A stretch of DNA of 64,000 nucleotides from Pedobacter sp. FW305-3-2-15-E-R2A2 (GCF_038446955.1 NZ_CP151803.1:4898001-4962000), one strand, 5' to 3'. Shown: positions 27,099 to 36,520, numbered from the stretch's first letter. A program made the numbers and translations. Notes: generated by a model not told the origin, from the sequence alone.

Positions 27099-29485
27099 TG
27101 AAGACACTTAGTTTATCTTTTCTTCTGCTCTGTAGTTTAAGCATTTTTCCTGACCCGGGGAAAGCATGGGCAGCTGCTCCCCTGAGCGGCAAGGCGTTGC
27201 AATCGGGCATCAATCCTATACTCGTGGAAAGCCCGGAAGCCTTAAATGCAGCAGTAGCTAAAGCAAATCCCGGAGACATCATCCTATTGAAGAATAAGGA
27301 ATGGCACAATGCAGCACTCCGGCTTCAGGGAAAAGGAACTGCCAAAAAGCCGATCTTCATTATGCCCGAGACTCCTGGCGGCGTTGCCTTTACCGGCCGG
27401 TCATTTGTACAATTGGGCGGATCTTATCTGGTATTTAAAGGTTTTCATTTCAGGAATGGTTATAGTCCGAAAAGAGAAGTCATTTCCTTCCGCATCAACA
27501 ATGAGGTTCTGGCCAATAATTGCCGGGTCAGCGGAATCGTAATCGAGAATTATAGTCAGCCGGAAAGGTTTAAATCGGACAGCTGGCTCACTTTGTATGG
27601 AAAACACAACCGCATTGATCATTCCACTTTTGTCAATAAACTCAATGCCGGACCGGTCATTATTGCAGAACTGGATGACGAACGCAGTCAGCAAAATGAA
27701 CACCGCATCGATAGCAATTATTTCAAAGGCCGTCAGCGTTTCGGATCTAATGGCGGAGAGACGATCCGGATCGGCGTTTCCAGATATTCTTTAACGGCTT
27801 CCAGAACAAATATTGTCCGCAATTTTTTTGAAAGATGTAATGGAGAAGTAGAGATCGTCTCGATCAAATCGGGAGAAAATAACGTCAGCTTCAATACTTT
27901 CCTGGAATGTGAAGGCGGACTGGTGCTGAGACATGGTTCAGGAAATGTGGTGGAAGGTAATTTCTTCATTGGAAACAACAAACCCTATACCGGAGGTGTC
28001 CGGGTAATCAATCCCAACCAAAAGGTCTTTAACAACGTATTTTCTGAACTTCAGGGTACAAATTTCAGGGCCGCGCTTGCCGTATTGAATGGCGTCCCCA
28101 ATTCATTGATCAACAGGTATTATCAGGTGAAAGATGCGTTAATTGAGCGCAATACTTTTATCAATAGTGCCAGCATTTTATTCGGAGCCGGTAAAGACGC
28201 AGAGCGAACACTTGCCCCTGAAAACGTGCTTTTCAAAAACAACCTGATCCTGAGTTCAGGATCAGACATTTACAGCAACGCGAATACCGGAAATGGAATC
28301 ATCTTTTCCGAAAATGGATTGGATGATCATTTCGAAGGAAAGGTGCCCCCGGGCTTCAAAAAAATAAAAACAAACAGCATAAAGGTCAATGGTTTCCAAC
28401 TGCCTTACGACAAAAACTATGGAGCCGACTTAAAGAAACTGCCTTTGATCAAAAGAGAAAACACAGGGGCTTCCTGGTATCGTCCTGAACAGGGGAAAAT
28501 GCAGAGGAAGCCTATGAATTTCCAGGTTAAAGCCAATGCGTGTAATACTTTGCCGGCGCTGGTTAGACAAGCCATTTCGGGCGACACCATTGTCCTTACT
28601 GAACCTGGTTTTTATCAGATGCAGGAAGAACTTTCGATCACAAAGCCCCTGGTCATCATAGCCGCAGCGGGTTTGAAAAACAGACCTGTTTTAGTCAATG
28701 CTTCGTATAAACCGATGTCTGCCCTGATCAGTATTGAAAACGGAGGCGACCTTATTGCAAAGGGTATTGCTTTTAAAGGTACCTACGAAAGTTTCTCTGC
28801 CGCTGATGCCGGAATCAGGTCTACAGACCTGCCCATGAACAGGCCTTACCGTTTGTACATTGACGACTGTGAGTTTTACGATTATAATGAAAGTACAAAT
28901 GCGGGTTTCAAAGCCTCCAAAAGTACGCTGGCAGACAGTCTTGTGATCACCAATTCTATCTTCCACCATATGTCGGGCGCAGGCATTGACCTGGCAGCAG
29001 AGAAGGACGACAAAGGGATGTACAATGCAGAATATACCATTATTAAAAACTGTACTTTCACGAATCTGCTGGGCGCCGCCATCAATATTTACCGTGGAGG
29101 AAATGATGAGAGCACTTTAGGTCCTTTTGTAACAATAGACCACTGCACTTTTAACGAAGTGGAAAACAGAGAGCAGGGAACGGTAGTCAGACTGATCGGT
29201 GCGCAACAGGCCTCCCTGACCAACAGCAATTTTTCTTATTCCGGACAGGGCGGACGGGCGGTTCTCTTTCAGGAATACCGCTGGGACAATATCCTGGTCG
29301 ATTACTGCAATTTCCACGAGTCAGGAAAAGTAGAATCTTTTTACAATAAAGCTTTGGGCACCCATATTTACCAGGTTAAACCAAGCTATAAAAACCCGGA
29401 AAAATTAAACTTTGAATTGCAGGGCGATACTCCGGCAGCTAACGATCAATCTGTTATTGGAATTACAGCATATGAACATAAATAA
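27098..29485 (+). CDS. Alginate lyase, polysaccharide lyase family 6
   Basis: This 795-residue enzyme has a signal peptide (residues 1-~26) and a large parallel beta-helix. The PL6/chondroitinase-B motifs are clear: NGGETIRIG (218-226), CNGEVEIVSIKSGEN (247-261) and EGGLVLRHG (272-280). The likely catalytic pair is Lys257 and Arg278, spaced 21 residues apart as in known PL6 enzymes and chondroitinase B. A second beta-helix-like half from ~residue 500 makes it a two-domain type. It cleaves alginate by beta-elimination. It overlaps the lipoprotein gene by 1 nt and the PL7 gene by 14 nt. Confidence 0.9.
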   Translation: MKTLSLSFLLLCSLSIFPDPGKAWAAAPLSGKALQSGINPILVESPEALNAAVAKANPGDIILLKNKEWHNAALRLQGKGTAKKPIFIMPETPGGVAFTGRSFVQLGGSYLVFKGFHFRNGYSPKREVISFRINNEVLANNCRVSGIVIENYSQPERFKSDSWLTLYGKHNRIDHSTFVNKLNAGPVIIAELDDERSQQNEHRIDSNYFKGRQRFGSNGGETIRIGVSRYSLTASRTNIVRNFFERCNGEVEIVSIKSGENNVSFNTFLECEGGLVLRHGSGNVVEGNFFIGNNKPYTGGVRVINPNQKVFNNVFSELQGTNFRAALAVLNGVPNSLINRYYQVKDALIERNTFINSASILFGAGKDAERTLAPENVLFKNNLILSSGSDIYSNANTGNGIIFSENGLDDHFEGKVPPGFKKIKTNSIKVNGFQLPYDKNYGADLKKLPLIKRENTGASWYRPEQGKMQRKPMNFQVKANACNTLPALVRQAISGDTIVLTEPGFYQMQEELSITKPLVIIAAAGLKNRPVLVNASYKPMSALISIENGGDLIAKGIAFKGTYESFSAADAGIRSTDLPMNRPYRLYIDDCEFYDYNESTNAGFKASKSTLADSLVITNSIFHHMSGAGIDLAAEKDDKGMYNAEYTIIKNCTFTNLLGAAINIYRGGNDESTLGPFVTIDHCTFNEVENREQGTVVRLIGAQQASLTNSNFSYSGQGGRAVLFQEYRWDNILVDYCNFHESGKVESFYNKALGTHIYQVKPSYKNPEKLNFELQGDTPAANDQSVIGITAYEHK

Positions 29486-30209
29486 ATTAATACTGATTTT
29501 AGCATTGAGCTCAGCAACCCCAGCCCTTGCACAGCAGCTGCCTTCCGAAATATTAAACCTGAATAACTGGAAATTAAACGTTCCCGAAGGGATTAAACCC
29601 CCGGGCAGATCTGACGAATATAAACAGCCGGAACTGCATACTTACCAGCATCCGCAATGGTTTCATACCAACGCTTCCGGAGATGCGGTCGTGTTTCGGG
29701 CCAATACAGGAGGAACAACGACCTCCGGCTCTGGCTATCCAAGATCGGAATTAAGAGAGATGAAAGAGGATGGAAAGAAAAATGCTTCCTGGTCTTCTTC
29801 CATAGGTACGCACACCCTGTTTATTGACCAGCGCATCACTCATCTTCCCCTCAAAAAGCCGCACATGGTGGTTGGGCAGATTCACGATGATCTGGACGAC
29901 GTGATCGTTTTCAGGTTAGAAAAAAACAAGTTATTTGTGAAGATGGGCAACGAAAAAGGCCCGGTACTGGAGGAAAACTATCAGCTGGGAACCCGGTTTA
30001 CGGTATCCTTTAAAGTGAAGCAAGACCAAACCGATTGTTATTACAATGGCCAGCTTAGATTCAGCTATCCAAAGGCATTTCGCAATGCTTATTTTAAAGC
30101 CGGGGCCTATGTACAGTCTTCCTGTCAGGGGAAGAGAAAAGTAATCGGGGAATCCTGTGATGCTTATGGGGAGGTAGAAATTTACAGGGTCTCCCTAAAG
30201 CATGAATAA
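29472..30209 (+). CDS. Alginate lyase, polysaccharide lyase family 7
   Basis: This 245-residue secreted enzyme has a signal peptide ending in ALA (residue 20) and a beta-jelly-roll with the three PL7 motifs: RSELREM (91-97), QIH (136-138) and YFKAGAYVQ (207-215). Gln136, His138, Arg95 and Tyr213 are the expected catalytic residues. QIH rather than QVH is often linked to activity on guluronate-containing alginate. The ATG at 29472 lies inside the last codons of PL6; an earlier in-frame start is inside that gene. It is the last gene of the locus and converges on the FecR-like gene after 2 nt. Confidence 0.9.
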   Translation: MNINKLILILALSSATPALAQQLPSEILNLNNWKLNVPEGIKPPGRSDEYKQPELHTYQHPQWFHTNASGDAVVFRANTGGTTTSGSGYPRSELREMKEDGKKNASWSSSIGTHTLFIDQRITHLPLKKPHMVVGQIHDDLDDVIVFRLEKNKLFVKMGNEKGPVLEENYQLGTRFTVSFKVKQDQTDCYYNGQLRFSYPKAFRNAYFKAGAYVQSSCQGKRKVIGESCDAYGEVEIYRVSLKHE

Positions 30210-30211
30210 AA

Positions 30212-30967
30212 TCAGTTTGCTTCAAGAATAACCATTCCATCTTCAAGTTTAAAATCGCAATGGGCACTTAAACAAAATACTTTTAATACACGTTCCAGAG
30301 GTTCGTTCCTGAAATCTGCTGAAAAGCTGTGCTGTAGTTTCATTCCCTCAGTTACTTCAAAAGGAACCCCATACCAATCTTCAAGGATCTCAATCACTTT
30401 ACTTAAACCCGCATTATTGAATTTGAGCCTGCCCATCAGCCATGATTGACGTTCTTCAATAGGATATGTCTCTTTTTCCATGAGATCTACGGTTCTGTTC
30501 AGCATCACCATTTCTCCCGGCAAAAGCAATTCTGCTTTATTATCTGTATCGGAGTGATAGGATTTCTCCACTTTCAGTTTACCGGCTGTAACCTCTATTT
30601 GCCGGCCGGATTCGTGGGGATAAGCCCTTGCAAAAAAAGAGCCCCCCATTGTGCTTGCCTTAAAGTCAGCGGATTCAACCACAAATGGCAATCTGGAACC
30701 TGGCACAACAGTAAAAAAAGCAGCACCAAGTAAAATGACCTTTCTACTGTCTTTATGAACACCATGAGGAACTTTAAGGATACTGTTTGAATTCAGTATC
30801 ACACTGGAACCATCCTGAAGTTTGATACTTAACCGGTGTCCCGTACGCGATTGATAAGTCTGATATGCTGCTTCATTTTTGCAACCCTGAGTAATAACCA
30901 GAGCAGCAAACATCAAGAACAGAATCAGCCTTTCTGCCCATAATGGTTTATGTATTTTCATTGTCAC
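30212..30967 (-). CDS. FecR-domain lipoprotein without anti-sigma N-terminus
   Basis: The 251-residue protein has a FecR core (RLSIKLQDGSSVILNSNS then REV-like KVILLGAAFFTVVPG) and a C-terminal STN-like DUF4974 domain (LSKVIEILEDWYGVPFEV then FRNEPLERVLKVF). Normal Bacteroidota FecR proteins start with an ~80-residue cytoplasmic anti-sigma region and a membrane helix. Here the N-terminus is instead a signal or lipoprotein segment (LVITQGC, Cys29). No ECF sigma gene lies next to it, and the nearby SusC proteins lack an STN domain. It may sense or relay at the periplasmic face by itself, or be a degenerate regulator. ATG 30961 is an alternative start. Confidence 0.78.
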   Translation of the reverse strand: MTMKIHKPLWAERLILFLMFAALVITQGCKNEAAYQTYQSRTGHRLSIKLQDGSSVILNSNSILKVPHGVHKDSRKVILLGAAFFTVVPGSRLPFVVESADFKASTMGGSFFARAYPHESGRQIEVTAGKLKVEKSYHSDTDNKAELLLPGEMVMLNRTVDLMEKETYPIEERQSWLMGRLKFNNAGLSKVIEILEDWYGVPFEVTEGMKLQHSFSADFRNEPLERVLKVFCLSAHCDFKLEDGMVILEAN

Positions 30968-31178
30968 GACCGCAATCTACCATTCTAATCTTTTAACATG
31001 AAATGGATCCGGAATTTAACACTCATTTTTCCATTTTCATTTTACCAGCTGTCAACGGGATCATGCCCTTCGTCAAATACTTTTTCCATCAACAAGGATT
31101 ATTCGCCCCTTTGCAGTCAACAAATAAAAATTACTCAACAAATGGTAGTTCCAGGGAATCACCAAAAACATTAAAAAA

Positions 31179-31769
31179 ATGAAAAAACAATTTCTTTTAC
31201 CTCTGATTGCATTTACAATGATGGCTACTGCTGCATCCGCCCAAAAAAGCCCTATTCATATTGGTCTTAAAGGAGGTGCTAATTTCAGTAAATTACCTAT
31301 TTCTTCTTCCGGTATTTCTTCGAAATATGCGACAGGTTTTTCAGCAGGTGCATTCACCAGGATAGACATCTCTAAAGTTTATGTTCAGGGGGAACTTTTG
31401 TTCACTAAAAAATCCAGTAAATATGAATCTGACCTCTTCGGTGGCGATAAAAAAGTAAGCTGGTCGAGCGTTGACGTACCGGTATTGGTAGGTTACAAGC
31501 TACTCAATATGGATTTGCTAAATGTTAGAATCTTTGGTGGTGGTGTTTATTCTTATACCATCAGCGATAAAGCTTCCATTTTCAAACAGGTAGATAATTC
31601 TTTCAGGAAATTCGATAAATCAAATATCGGTTACCAGGTTGGTGCAGGAATTGATGTAGGAAAGCTTACTTTTGACCTCAGATATGAAGGTGGATTATCA
31701 AGCGTTAGTAAACAATTTAAATCCCGCCCTAACTCCTTTCAGGCAAGTGTAGGATTTATGATTTTCTAA
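31179..31769 (+). CDS. PorT-like outer-membrane beta-barrel protein
   Basis: This 196-residue protein has a signal peptide ending in ASAQ (residue 22) and eight or so amphipathic beta-strands, starting with HIGLKGGANFSKL and ending with FQASVGFMIF. This is the pattern of small outer-membrane beta-barrels of Bacteroidota (PorT/OmpW-like). It is followed after 28 nt by a LytS-type kinase gene, so it could be co-transcribed with the two-component system. The role is unknown; sensing or envelope structure is possible. Confidence 0.78.
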   Translation: MKKQFLLPLIAFTMMATAASAQKSPIHIGLKGGANFSKLPISSSGISSKYATGFSAGAFTRIDISKVYVQGELLFTKKSSKYESDLFGGDKKVSWSSVDVPVLVGYKLLNMDLLNVRIFGGGVYSYTISDKASIFKQVDNSFRKFDKSNIGYQVGAGIDVGKLTFDLRYEGGLSSVSKQFKSRPNSFQASVGFMIF

Positions 31770-31797
31770 ACCCTTTGATCTAGCTTATTTCATCAGC

Positions 31798-32874
31798 ATG
31801 AAGAAACCCGTATTTGACAAACATTTCTTTTTTATAGCAGGATTCTGGATCCTGCTTACCATTACTCTGATTGCACAAATCAGCCGGGATTATCCTACAG
31901 CTTATGTCGTTTTCCCTTGCTTGCTAATCATTGGATGTGCGATGCTGATTTCTTATATTTTCAGTAACAGGATTCTTCCAAATGCTTTTATAAAGGGGAA
32001 AACACCTTTGTTCGCGATGCAGAGTTTCAGTGTTATTGTATTGCTCACCTTTGTCATTGCAGCTGTAAACTACATGACATTTCTGAAGTACGGAGCCAAT
32101 TATACACCCAGCGACTTGTCTTTAATAAAATCACAAAACTCTTTTTGGTTTTTATTTTTCACAAGTTCCCCAGCCTCCTTATTGATTTTAGGATCAGTTT
32201 GCGGGTTCAAATTTTATCAGAGGCACAACCAGATCGAACAGCAGCATAATTTATTAAAACAGGCACACATGGAAGCGCATGTCCGGATTTTACAAGATCA
32301 GATCAATCCGCACCTCATGTTTAATGTGCTGAACCATATCCATATCCTGATGAAAAAAGATGTGGATTTAGCCTCAGTGTTGCTCGTCAGGTTTTCGGAT
32401 ATTCTCAGATACCAGATCTATGAATGTAACAGGGAAACGGTAACACTGGAAAAAGATGTAAAGTACCTTAAGGACCTGGTTTCGGTAGAGAAAATCCGAT
32501 GGGGAGAGGAACTGGAAGTCAAATGCGATTGGAATATAGCAAACGGAAAGAGGGATATTGTCCCTCTTTTATTGGTTCCATTTGTAGAAAATGCATTTAA
32601 GCATGTGTCCCGTTTACCATCTTCAAAAGGTTATGTGCACCTGGAATTAAACCAAGAGGAGGAAAACCTCAGCTTAACCATTGAGAATTCAAATTCCACA
32701 CAACCAACAAGAAAGAATAGCAGCAATAGCGGACTTGGCCTGGAAAATGTCCGTCAACGCCTGGAGATTCTTTATCCTGAACATCACGAACTGAAAATTA
32801 CAAACACTGGCACTATTTTTAAAGTTGTACTCCATATTAATTTAGAAAAGAAAGCAAACTATGCAGAGCAATAA
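31798..32874 (+). CDS. LytS-type sensor histidine kinase
   Basis: This 358-residue kinase has four N-terminal membrane helices (about 10-28, 36-55, 72-95, 117-137), a short coiled linker and a His_kinase domain with QINPHLMFNVLNH (His172). The ATPase part shows PFVENAFKH and SGLGLENVRQRLEILYP. It has no periplasmic sensor domain, so it probably senses within the membrane. It would phosphorylate the LytTR response regulator encoded next, whose ATG overlaps its last 14 nt. Confidence 0.9.
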   Translation: MKKPVFDKHFFFIAGFWILLTITLIAQISRDYPTAYVVFPCLLIIGCAMLISYIFSNRILPNAFIKGKTPLFAMQSFSVIVLLTFVIAAVNYMTFLKYGANYTPSDLSLIKSQNSFWFLFFTSSPASLLILGSVCGFKFYQRHNQIEQQHNLLKQAHMEAHVRILQDQINPHLMFNVLNHIHILMKKDVDLASVLLVRFSDILRYQIYECNRETVTLEKDVKYLKDLVSVEKIRWGEELEVKCDWNIANGKRDIVPLLLVPFVENAFKHVSRLPSSKGYVHLELNQEEENLSLTIENSNSTQPTRKNSSNSGLGLENVRQRLEILYPEHHELKITNTGTIFKVVLHINLEKKANYAEQ

Positions 32875-33604
32875 AACCACTACAGAATTACCCCTGCAAT
32901 GTCTGGTCATTGATGACGAACCTATCGCAAGAGCAGGGATCATAGATTTTATTGATCAGGTGGATTTTCTTCAGGTGGCCGGCTCCTGCTCAACCGCCAT
33001 GGAAGCATCAGACTTCATCCACAGTAACCCTGTGGATTTGTTGTTTCTGGACATTAACATGCCTTACCTCACGGGTCTGGAGCTATTGGAATCCATGGAA
33101 AACCCTCCATTAACCATTCTTACTACGGCTTATTCAGAGCATGCACTGGAAGGATACCGGTTGCAGATTGTCGATTACCTGTTAAAGCCTATCACCTTTC
33201 AGCGCTTTCATCAGGCGGCTACCAAAGCGAGGCAACTACACCAGATGCAGCGCCTGTCAAAACAGGCACCTACCATAGATCCTTTTCTTTTTGTTCGCCA
33301 GAAAGACAGCTTTAAGAAAATTCTATGGGCTGATATTCTATATGTAGAAGGCATGCAGAACTATGCAAAGCTAAAATTCAAAGATCAGGAACTTATTATT
33401 CACCAAACATTAGTCTCCCTGGAAGAGATCTTACCTGCTGATCAGTTTTTCAGGATCCATAAATCTTACCTGGTCAATATTGCGCATATAGATGTGGTAT
33501 CCGGTGGACGGATATTCATTGATGGCCATGAGTTACCGATCTCCAGGCACCGCAGAGAAGAGCTGTTGAAAGAAGTAGTATATAATAAACTCATCAGCCG
33601 ATAA
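32861..33604 (+). CDS. LytTR-family response regulator
   Basis: This 247-residue protein has an N-terminal receiver domain (acidic pair Asp18/Asp19 in VIDDEPIAR, phosphoacceptor Asp64 in LFLDINMPYLTG, Lys in YLLKPI) and a C-terminal LytTR DNA-binding domain (residues ~145-245, with ILWADILYVEGMQNYAKL and FFRIHKSYLVN). It overlaps the kinase gene by 14 nt, so the two are translated together. The target genes are unknown; the upstream barrel protein gene is a candidate. A clear intrinsic terminator follows. Confidence 0.9.
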   Translation: MQSNKTTTELPLQCLVIDDEPIARAGIIDFIDQVDFLQVAGSCSTAMEASDFIHSNPVDLLFLDINMPYLTGLELLESMENPPLTILTTAYSEHALEGYRLQIVDYLLKPITFQRFHQAATKARQLHQMQRLSKQAPTIDPFLFVRQKDSFKKILWADILYVEGMQNYAKLKFKDQELIIHQTLVSLEEILPADQFFRIHKSYLVNIAHIDVVSGGRIFIDGHELPISRHRREELLKEVVYNKLISR

Positions 33605-33675
33605 GCAATTGAACAGGAACATTCATGAAGGTGCTACGACTTAAAATTATAATTCTTATTCATCCTGTTATTGCA

Positions 33676-33700
33676 AAGTTCCATTTAGGGACTTTTTTAT
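33676..33700 (+). terminator. Intrinsic terminator of the LytS/LytTR operon
   Basis: AAGTTCC and GGGACTT form a 7-bp stem (one G-U) around ATTTA, followed by TTTTAT. It lies about 70 nt after the response-regulator stop. The stretch from here to the pseudogene at 33784 holds nothing I recognise. Confidence 0.7.
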
Positions 33701-33783
33701 TATAGTTTATAAGGTATTTATCCAGTTAGACACGGTTGTCAGCGCTATAGGATTTACAGTTTCTGAAATTTGAGCAACCCCCG

Positions 33784-34167
33784 TCATACTACCTGTTTTG
33801 GCTTATCCCAATGCCGGCTAAGCATTTCCTGCTGGAATAAACTATCGATATCATTTCTTAATTGTCCAATGGATAGGATTGAGTCCTGAAGGATGGGGTC
33901 ACAGATTTTTTTGTCCAGAGCAAGGTTTTGGGCAATAACTGTCTCTGATACACCTTCAACCCGACTCCTATCTGCTGATTGTTGAAGACCAACCTCATAT
34001 AAAGGGATGCCATCACCAGCCAATAATACAATAAACTTAACATCATTATTGCGGCTTGCCACCATAGGTGCGAGGTCTTGTTGCCACAATCCATAAATCC
34101 TGAACGAACGGGAATGAAAAACAGCTAAAAAAAATGAACAAAATGATTCTATCACCCTAACCAACAA
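33784..34167 (-). pseudogene. Alpha/beta-hydrolase fragment
   Basis: The minus-strand frame contains DLAPMVASRNNDVKFIVLLA followed by GDGIP and a helical stretch with QQSADRSRVEGVSE. This resembles the segment just after the nucleophile elbow of a class of alpha/beta hydrolases (GHSEGGLIAPMVASR...). The G-x-S-x-G motif itself is missing: the sequence before it reads FRIYGLWQQ, and the catalytic Asp and His parts are absent. So only an internal piece of about 100 codons is left. The remaining bases between 33701 and 34236 hold no other gene. Homology was judged by eye. Confidence 0.55.
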
Positions 34168-34236
34168 TAACTTATCTTCATGAAGCTATCATAATGGAAT
34201 CTTATAAAACGAATTAATCCTATCAATATAGAAGAT

Positions 34237-35223
34237 ATGAAACGAAAATTAAATATGTCACGCCTCAAGTATCCGTGGCCACATGTCGCTCCGGCACATC
34301 CTGACTATTTTACCGAAGAAGAAAGGCAGTGGTTGGTTGAGGATTACAAGACCTTTATGATAAAGGATGCATCAGAAAAGATCAAAGGGCATAATTTGGC
34401 GAACGGCGCATCATGGATGTCGCCTACCACTACCAACGTTGATCATCTCCGGCCGATCGCCCGTTTCTTTACCTGGCTCACTCTATATGATGATTATTAT
34501 GAGCGCTGGCCTGTAGATAAAATGGCCATAGAAAGAGATCGTATCATGGGAGTGATGCTGGGGGATACTCCTAAGCCAATGGACATTGGTCTGTACCGGC
34601 AGATTGCAAAATGTAGGGACGAGTTCCTGACTTATATGCCTTCTGAATGGATGGAGCGACTGGCTAAAAATTTGTACCGCTACACAACTTATGGTATAAT
34701 GGAAGAAGCTCCTTATCGTCTCGAAGGTCGCTATCCTAGTTTGCTACGATTGCAATTTCTGAGAGAATATACTATTGCGATGTATGTTTACGGAGATATG
34801 ATTGAAGCCGGTACCAATTTTATGCTACCAAAGATTATTATAGAACATCCTGTCATCATGCGTCTGAGAACATTATTGTGTAGGATTATGTCTATCCAGA
34901 ACGATTGGTACACATTGGAAAAGGAGATGGCCGACGACCAGTTTGAAGTGTGTAACCACGTCCTGGTATTGATGTATCAGAATAAATTATCCTTAGAAGA
35001 AGCTATACAGGAAACTGAACGTATTCACGATTCTTATGTAGAAGAAATGGACGCGATACAAAAGGACTTACCTGATTTTGGCATTTATCAAAAGGAAACG
35101 GAGAACTATGTATACCACATATTACTAAACATAACCGGTCTGGATGACTGGTATAATGGTGATACTGTTCGGTATATACCCTCTGAATTCCCGATACACA
35201 TTTACCCAGGTATAGGATCATGA
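34237..35223 (+). CDS. Class I terpene synthase (terpene cyclase)
   Basis: This 328-residue enzyme should cyclise a prenyl diphosphate, probably farnesyl diphosphate judging from its length. The aspartate-rich Mg motif is DDYYE (85-89), the NSE triad is NDWYTLEKE (Asn222, Thr226, Glu230), the pyrophosphate-sensor Arg176 lies 46 residues before it, and the C-terminal Arg-Tyr pair is 312-313 (WYNGDTVRY). These four elements at the expected spacings make the assignment strong. It stands alone: no prenyl transferase, P450 or regulator is adjacent. It lies between a pseudogene and a bidirectional terminator. ATG 34255 is an alternative start. Confidence 0.9.
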   Translation: MKRKLNMSRLKYPWPHVAPAHPDYFTEEERQWLVEDYKTFMIKDASEKIKGHNLANGASWMSPTTTNVDHLRPIARFFTWLTLYDDYYERWPVDKMAIERDRIMGVMLGDTPKPMDIGLYRQIAKCRDEFLTYMPSEWMERLAKNLYRYTTYGIMEEAPYRLEGRYPSLLRLQFLREYTIAMYVYGDMIEAGTNFMLPKIIIEHPVIMRLRTLLCRIMSIQNDWYTLEKEMADDQFEVCNHVLVLMYQNKLSLEEAIQETERIHDSYVEEMDAIQKDLPDFGIYQKETENYVYHILLNITGLDDWYNGDTVRYIPSEFPIHIYPGIGS

Positions 35224-35329
35224 TCATACAGATGGATTTAGCGGAGTTCCTGCGGATCCGAAAGTAGTTTTTGCTGTCGCTTTAAGAGGAGCAATAAGTG
35301 TAATCCTGCTGAGCTTTTATAAAAAAATG

Positions 35330-35366
35330 ATGCCTCAATTGAACTGTTGATTTCAATTGAGGGCAT
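35330..35366. terminator. Bidirectional terminator between terpene synthase and DUF6268-like gene
   Basis: ATGCCTCAATTGAA (35330-35343) pairs with TTCAATTGAGGGCAT (35352-35366) with one bulged base. A run of seven A lies just before the left arm and gives a U-run on the minus strand. It ends the minus gene stopping at 35376 and the plus gene stopping at 35223. Confidence 0.75.
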
Positions 35367-35375
35367 TACCTTTGA

Positions 35376-36290
35376 TTATTTCTTTCCAAAATTCCATTTT
35401 AGACCTATTGCTCCATAAGGTGCAGGCTTAAAATAAGATATTTTTTCGTCGGATTTATCTTTAAAAAAGTCTGACAATTTCCTGCTGGTAAAAGTCATGG
35501 AGCGGTATACAGAATAACCTGCGGTCAATTCAACACTCAGCGATTTACCGATTTTAAATTCTGGCCTTAAACCGGTAACCACCTGCAGGTAAGACAACAT
35601 AAATTTATCTTCACGGTCCACATCAGCGGTCATGGAGCTGATCTCCCCAACTGCTTTCAGATTGATGGCCTCATTTACCTTCATTCCTACCTCAACCCGC
35701 TGAGGGAAATTCACGAGTACCTGGAATTTCCCCTCTGTCTTCCAGGTAAAATATATAGCAGGTAAGATCATAGGTACACCAAAACTATTCGACACCATTG
35801 GCCCGAATCCTAAAGCCGTTCTCGGATTGAATTGTTTGATAAAGATCACCCCTCCCATTGCTAAAACATCAGAGGAGTTTATTTTTTTCATATTCGTGTA
35901 CACCCCTGCTGAAGCCATGAACATAATGTTCCAGGTTTTACCCAATGGCCGAAGGTGCATCAGGCCGATACTTGCATTTAACAGCTCATCCGGAAAAAGA
36001 CTCTTTTCAAAATCACGATTTTTGATGGAAGCATAAGACCCGTCAAGCGACACCGCCCAGATCTTAGGTCTGCCCAGGGAATCCAGCTTTACCGATAAAG
36101 GAATTCCAATCCCACCTTCAATTCTTCTCATGTCACTCTTCCCGGTATTGGAATCGCCATTACCGTTTGGATTATAATTGGAGAAAGGAATATATTCGCC
36201 TTTCAGCCTTATTCCCGGTTCCATTTGTGCTTTGCTATTTAAGGTGAAAAATGCTGCCAGAACGATAAGGCAGTACGTTGAAATTTTCAT
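35376..36290 (-). CDS. DUF6268-like outer-membrane beta-barrel protein
   Basis: This 304-residue protein has a signal peptide (cleavage near SKAQ, residue 22) and a series of amphipathic strands with a C-terminal aromatic end (YGAIGLKWNFGKK). The start of the mature part (IRLKGEYIPFSNYN) and the overall layout resemble the DUF6268 family of Bacteroidota outer-membrane proteins. No activity is known. It is a single gene, closed by the bidirectional terminator. Family assignment is from memory and moderately sure; the barrel nature is clearer. Confidence 0.68.
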   Translation of the reverse strand: MKISTYCLIVLAAFFTLNSKAQMEPGIRLKGEYIPFSNYNPNGNGDSNTGKSDMRRIEGGIGIPLSVKLDSLGRPKIWAVSLDGSYASIKNRDFEKSLFPDELLNASIGLMHLRPLGKTWNIMFMASAGVYTNMKKINSSDVLAMGGVIFIKQFNPRTALGFGPMVSNSFGVPMILPAIYFTWKTEGKFQVLVNFPQRVEVGMKVNEAINLKAVGEISSMTADVDREDKFMLSYLQVVTGLRPEFKIGKSLSVELTAGYSVYRSMTFTSRKLSDFFKDKSDEKISYFKPAPYGAIGLKWNFGKK

Positions 36291-36384
36291 AGTTTTTATA
36301 AATCAATGATTAAATATATTTTTCGGCGAATTACCGGATGTTCCAGCCCCGCCGGAAATATTATTGACCACTGGTCGTCCTGTG

Positions 36385-36475
36385 TTGACAAAAAGCAGAT
36401 TTTCCGCTTGTCAATAACCGTCTGTCAATAAGATTTATAGAAATTAAGCTGAATTTCATTTTTTTAATACATTTG
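36385..36475 (+). promoter_or_regulatory. Putative promoter and inverted repeat before the PAS protein gene
   Basis: TACATTTG (36468-36475) fits the TAnnTTTG -7 element; no convincing -33 is seen. Upstream, TTGACAA (36385-36391) and TTGTCAA (36408-36414) form a 7-bp inverted repeat that may be an operator or small hairpin. Confidence 0.4.
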
Positions 36476-36520
36476 CAGCTTAGCGGGATATCCCGATTTA
36501 TTCGATGAAACAGCAAAAAT

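Noticed and set aside
35224..35342. Short frame after the terpene synthase reading ...VVFAVALRGAISVILLSFYK
   Set aside because: It has no start codon or recognisable family and ends in the terminator arm. It could be a gene remnant, but the evidence is too thin.
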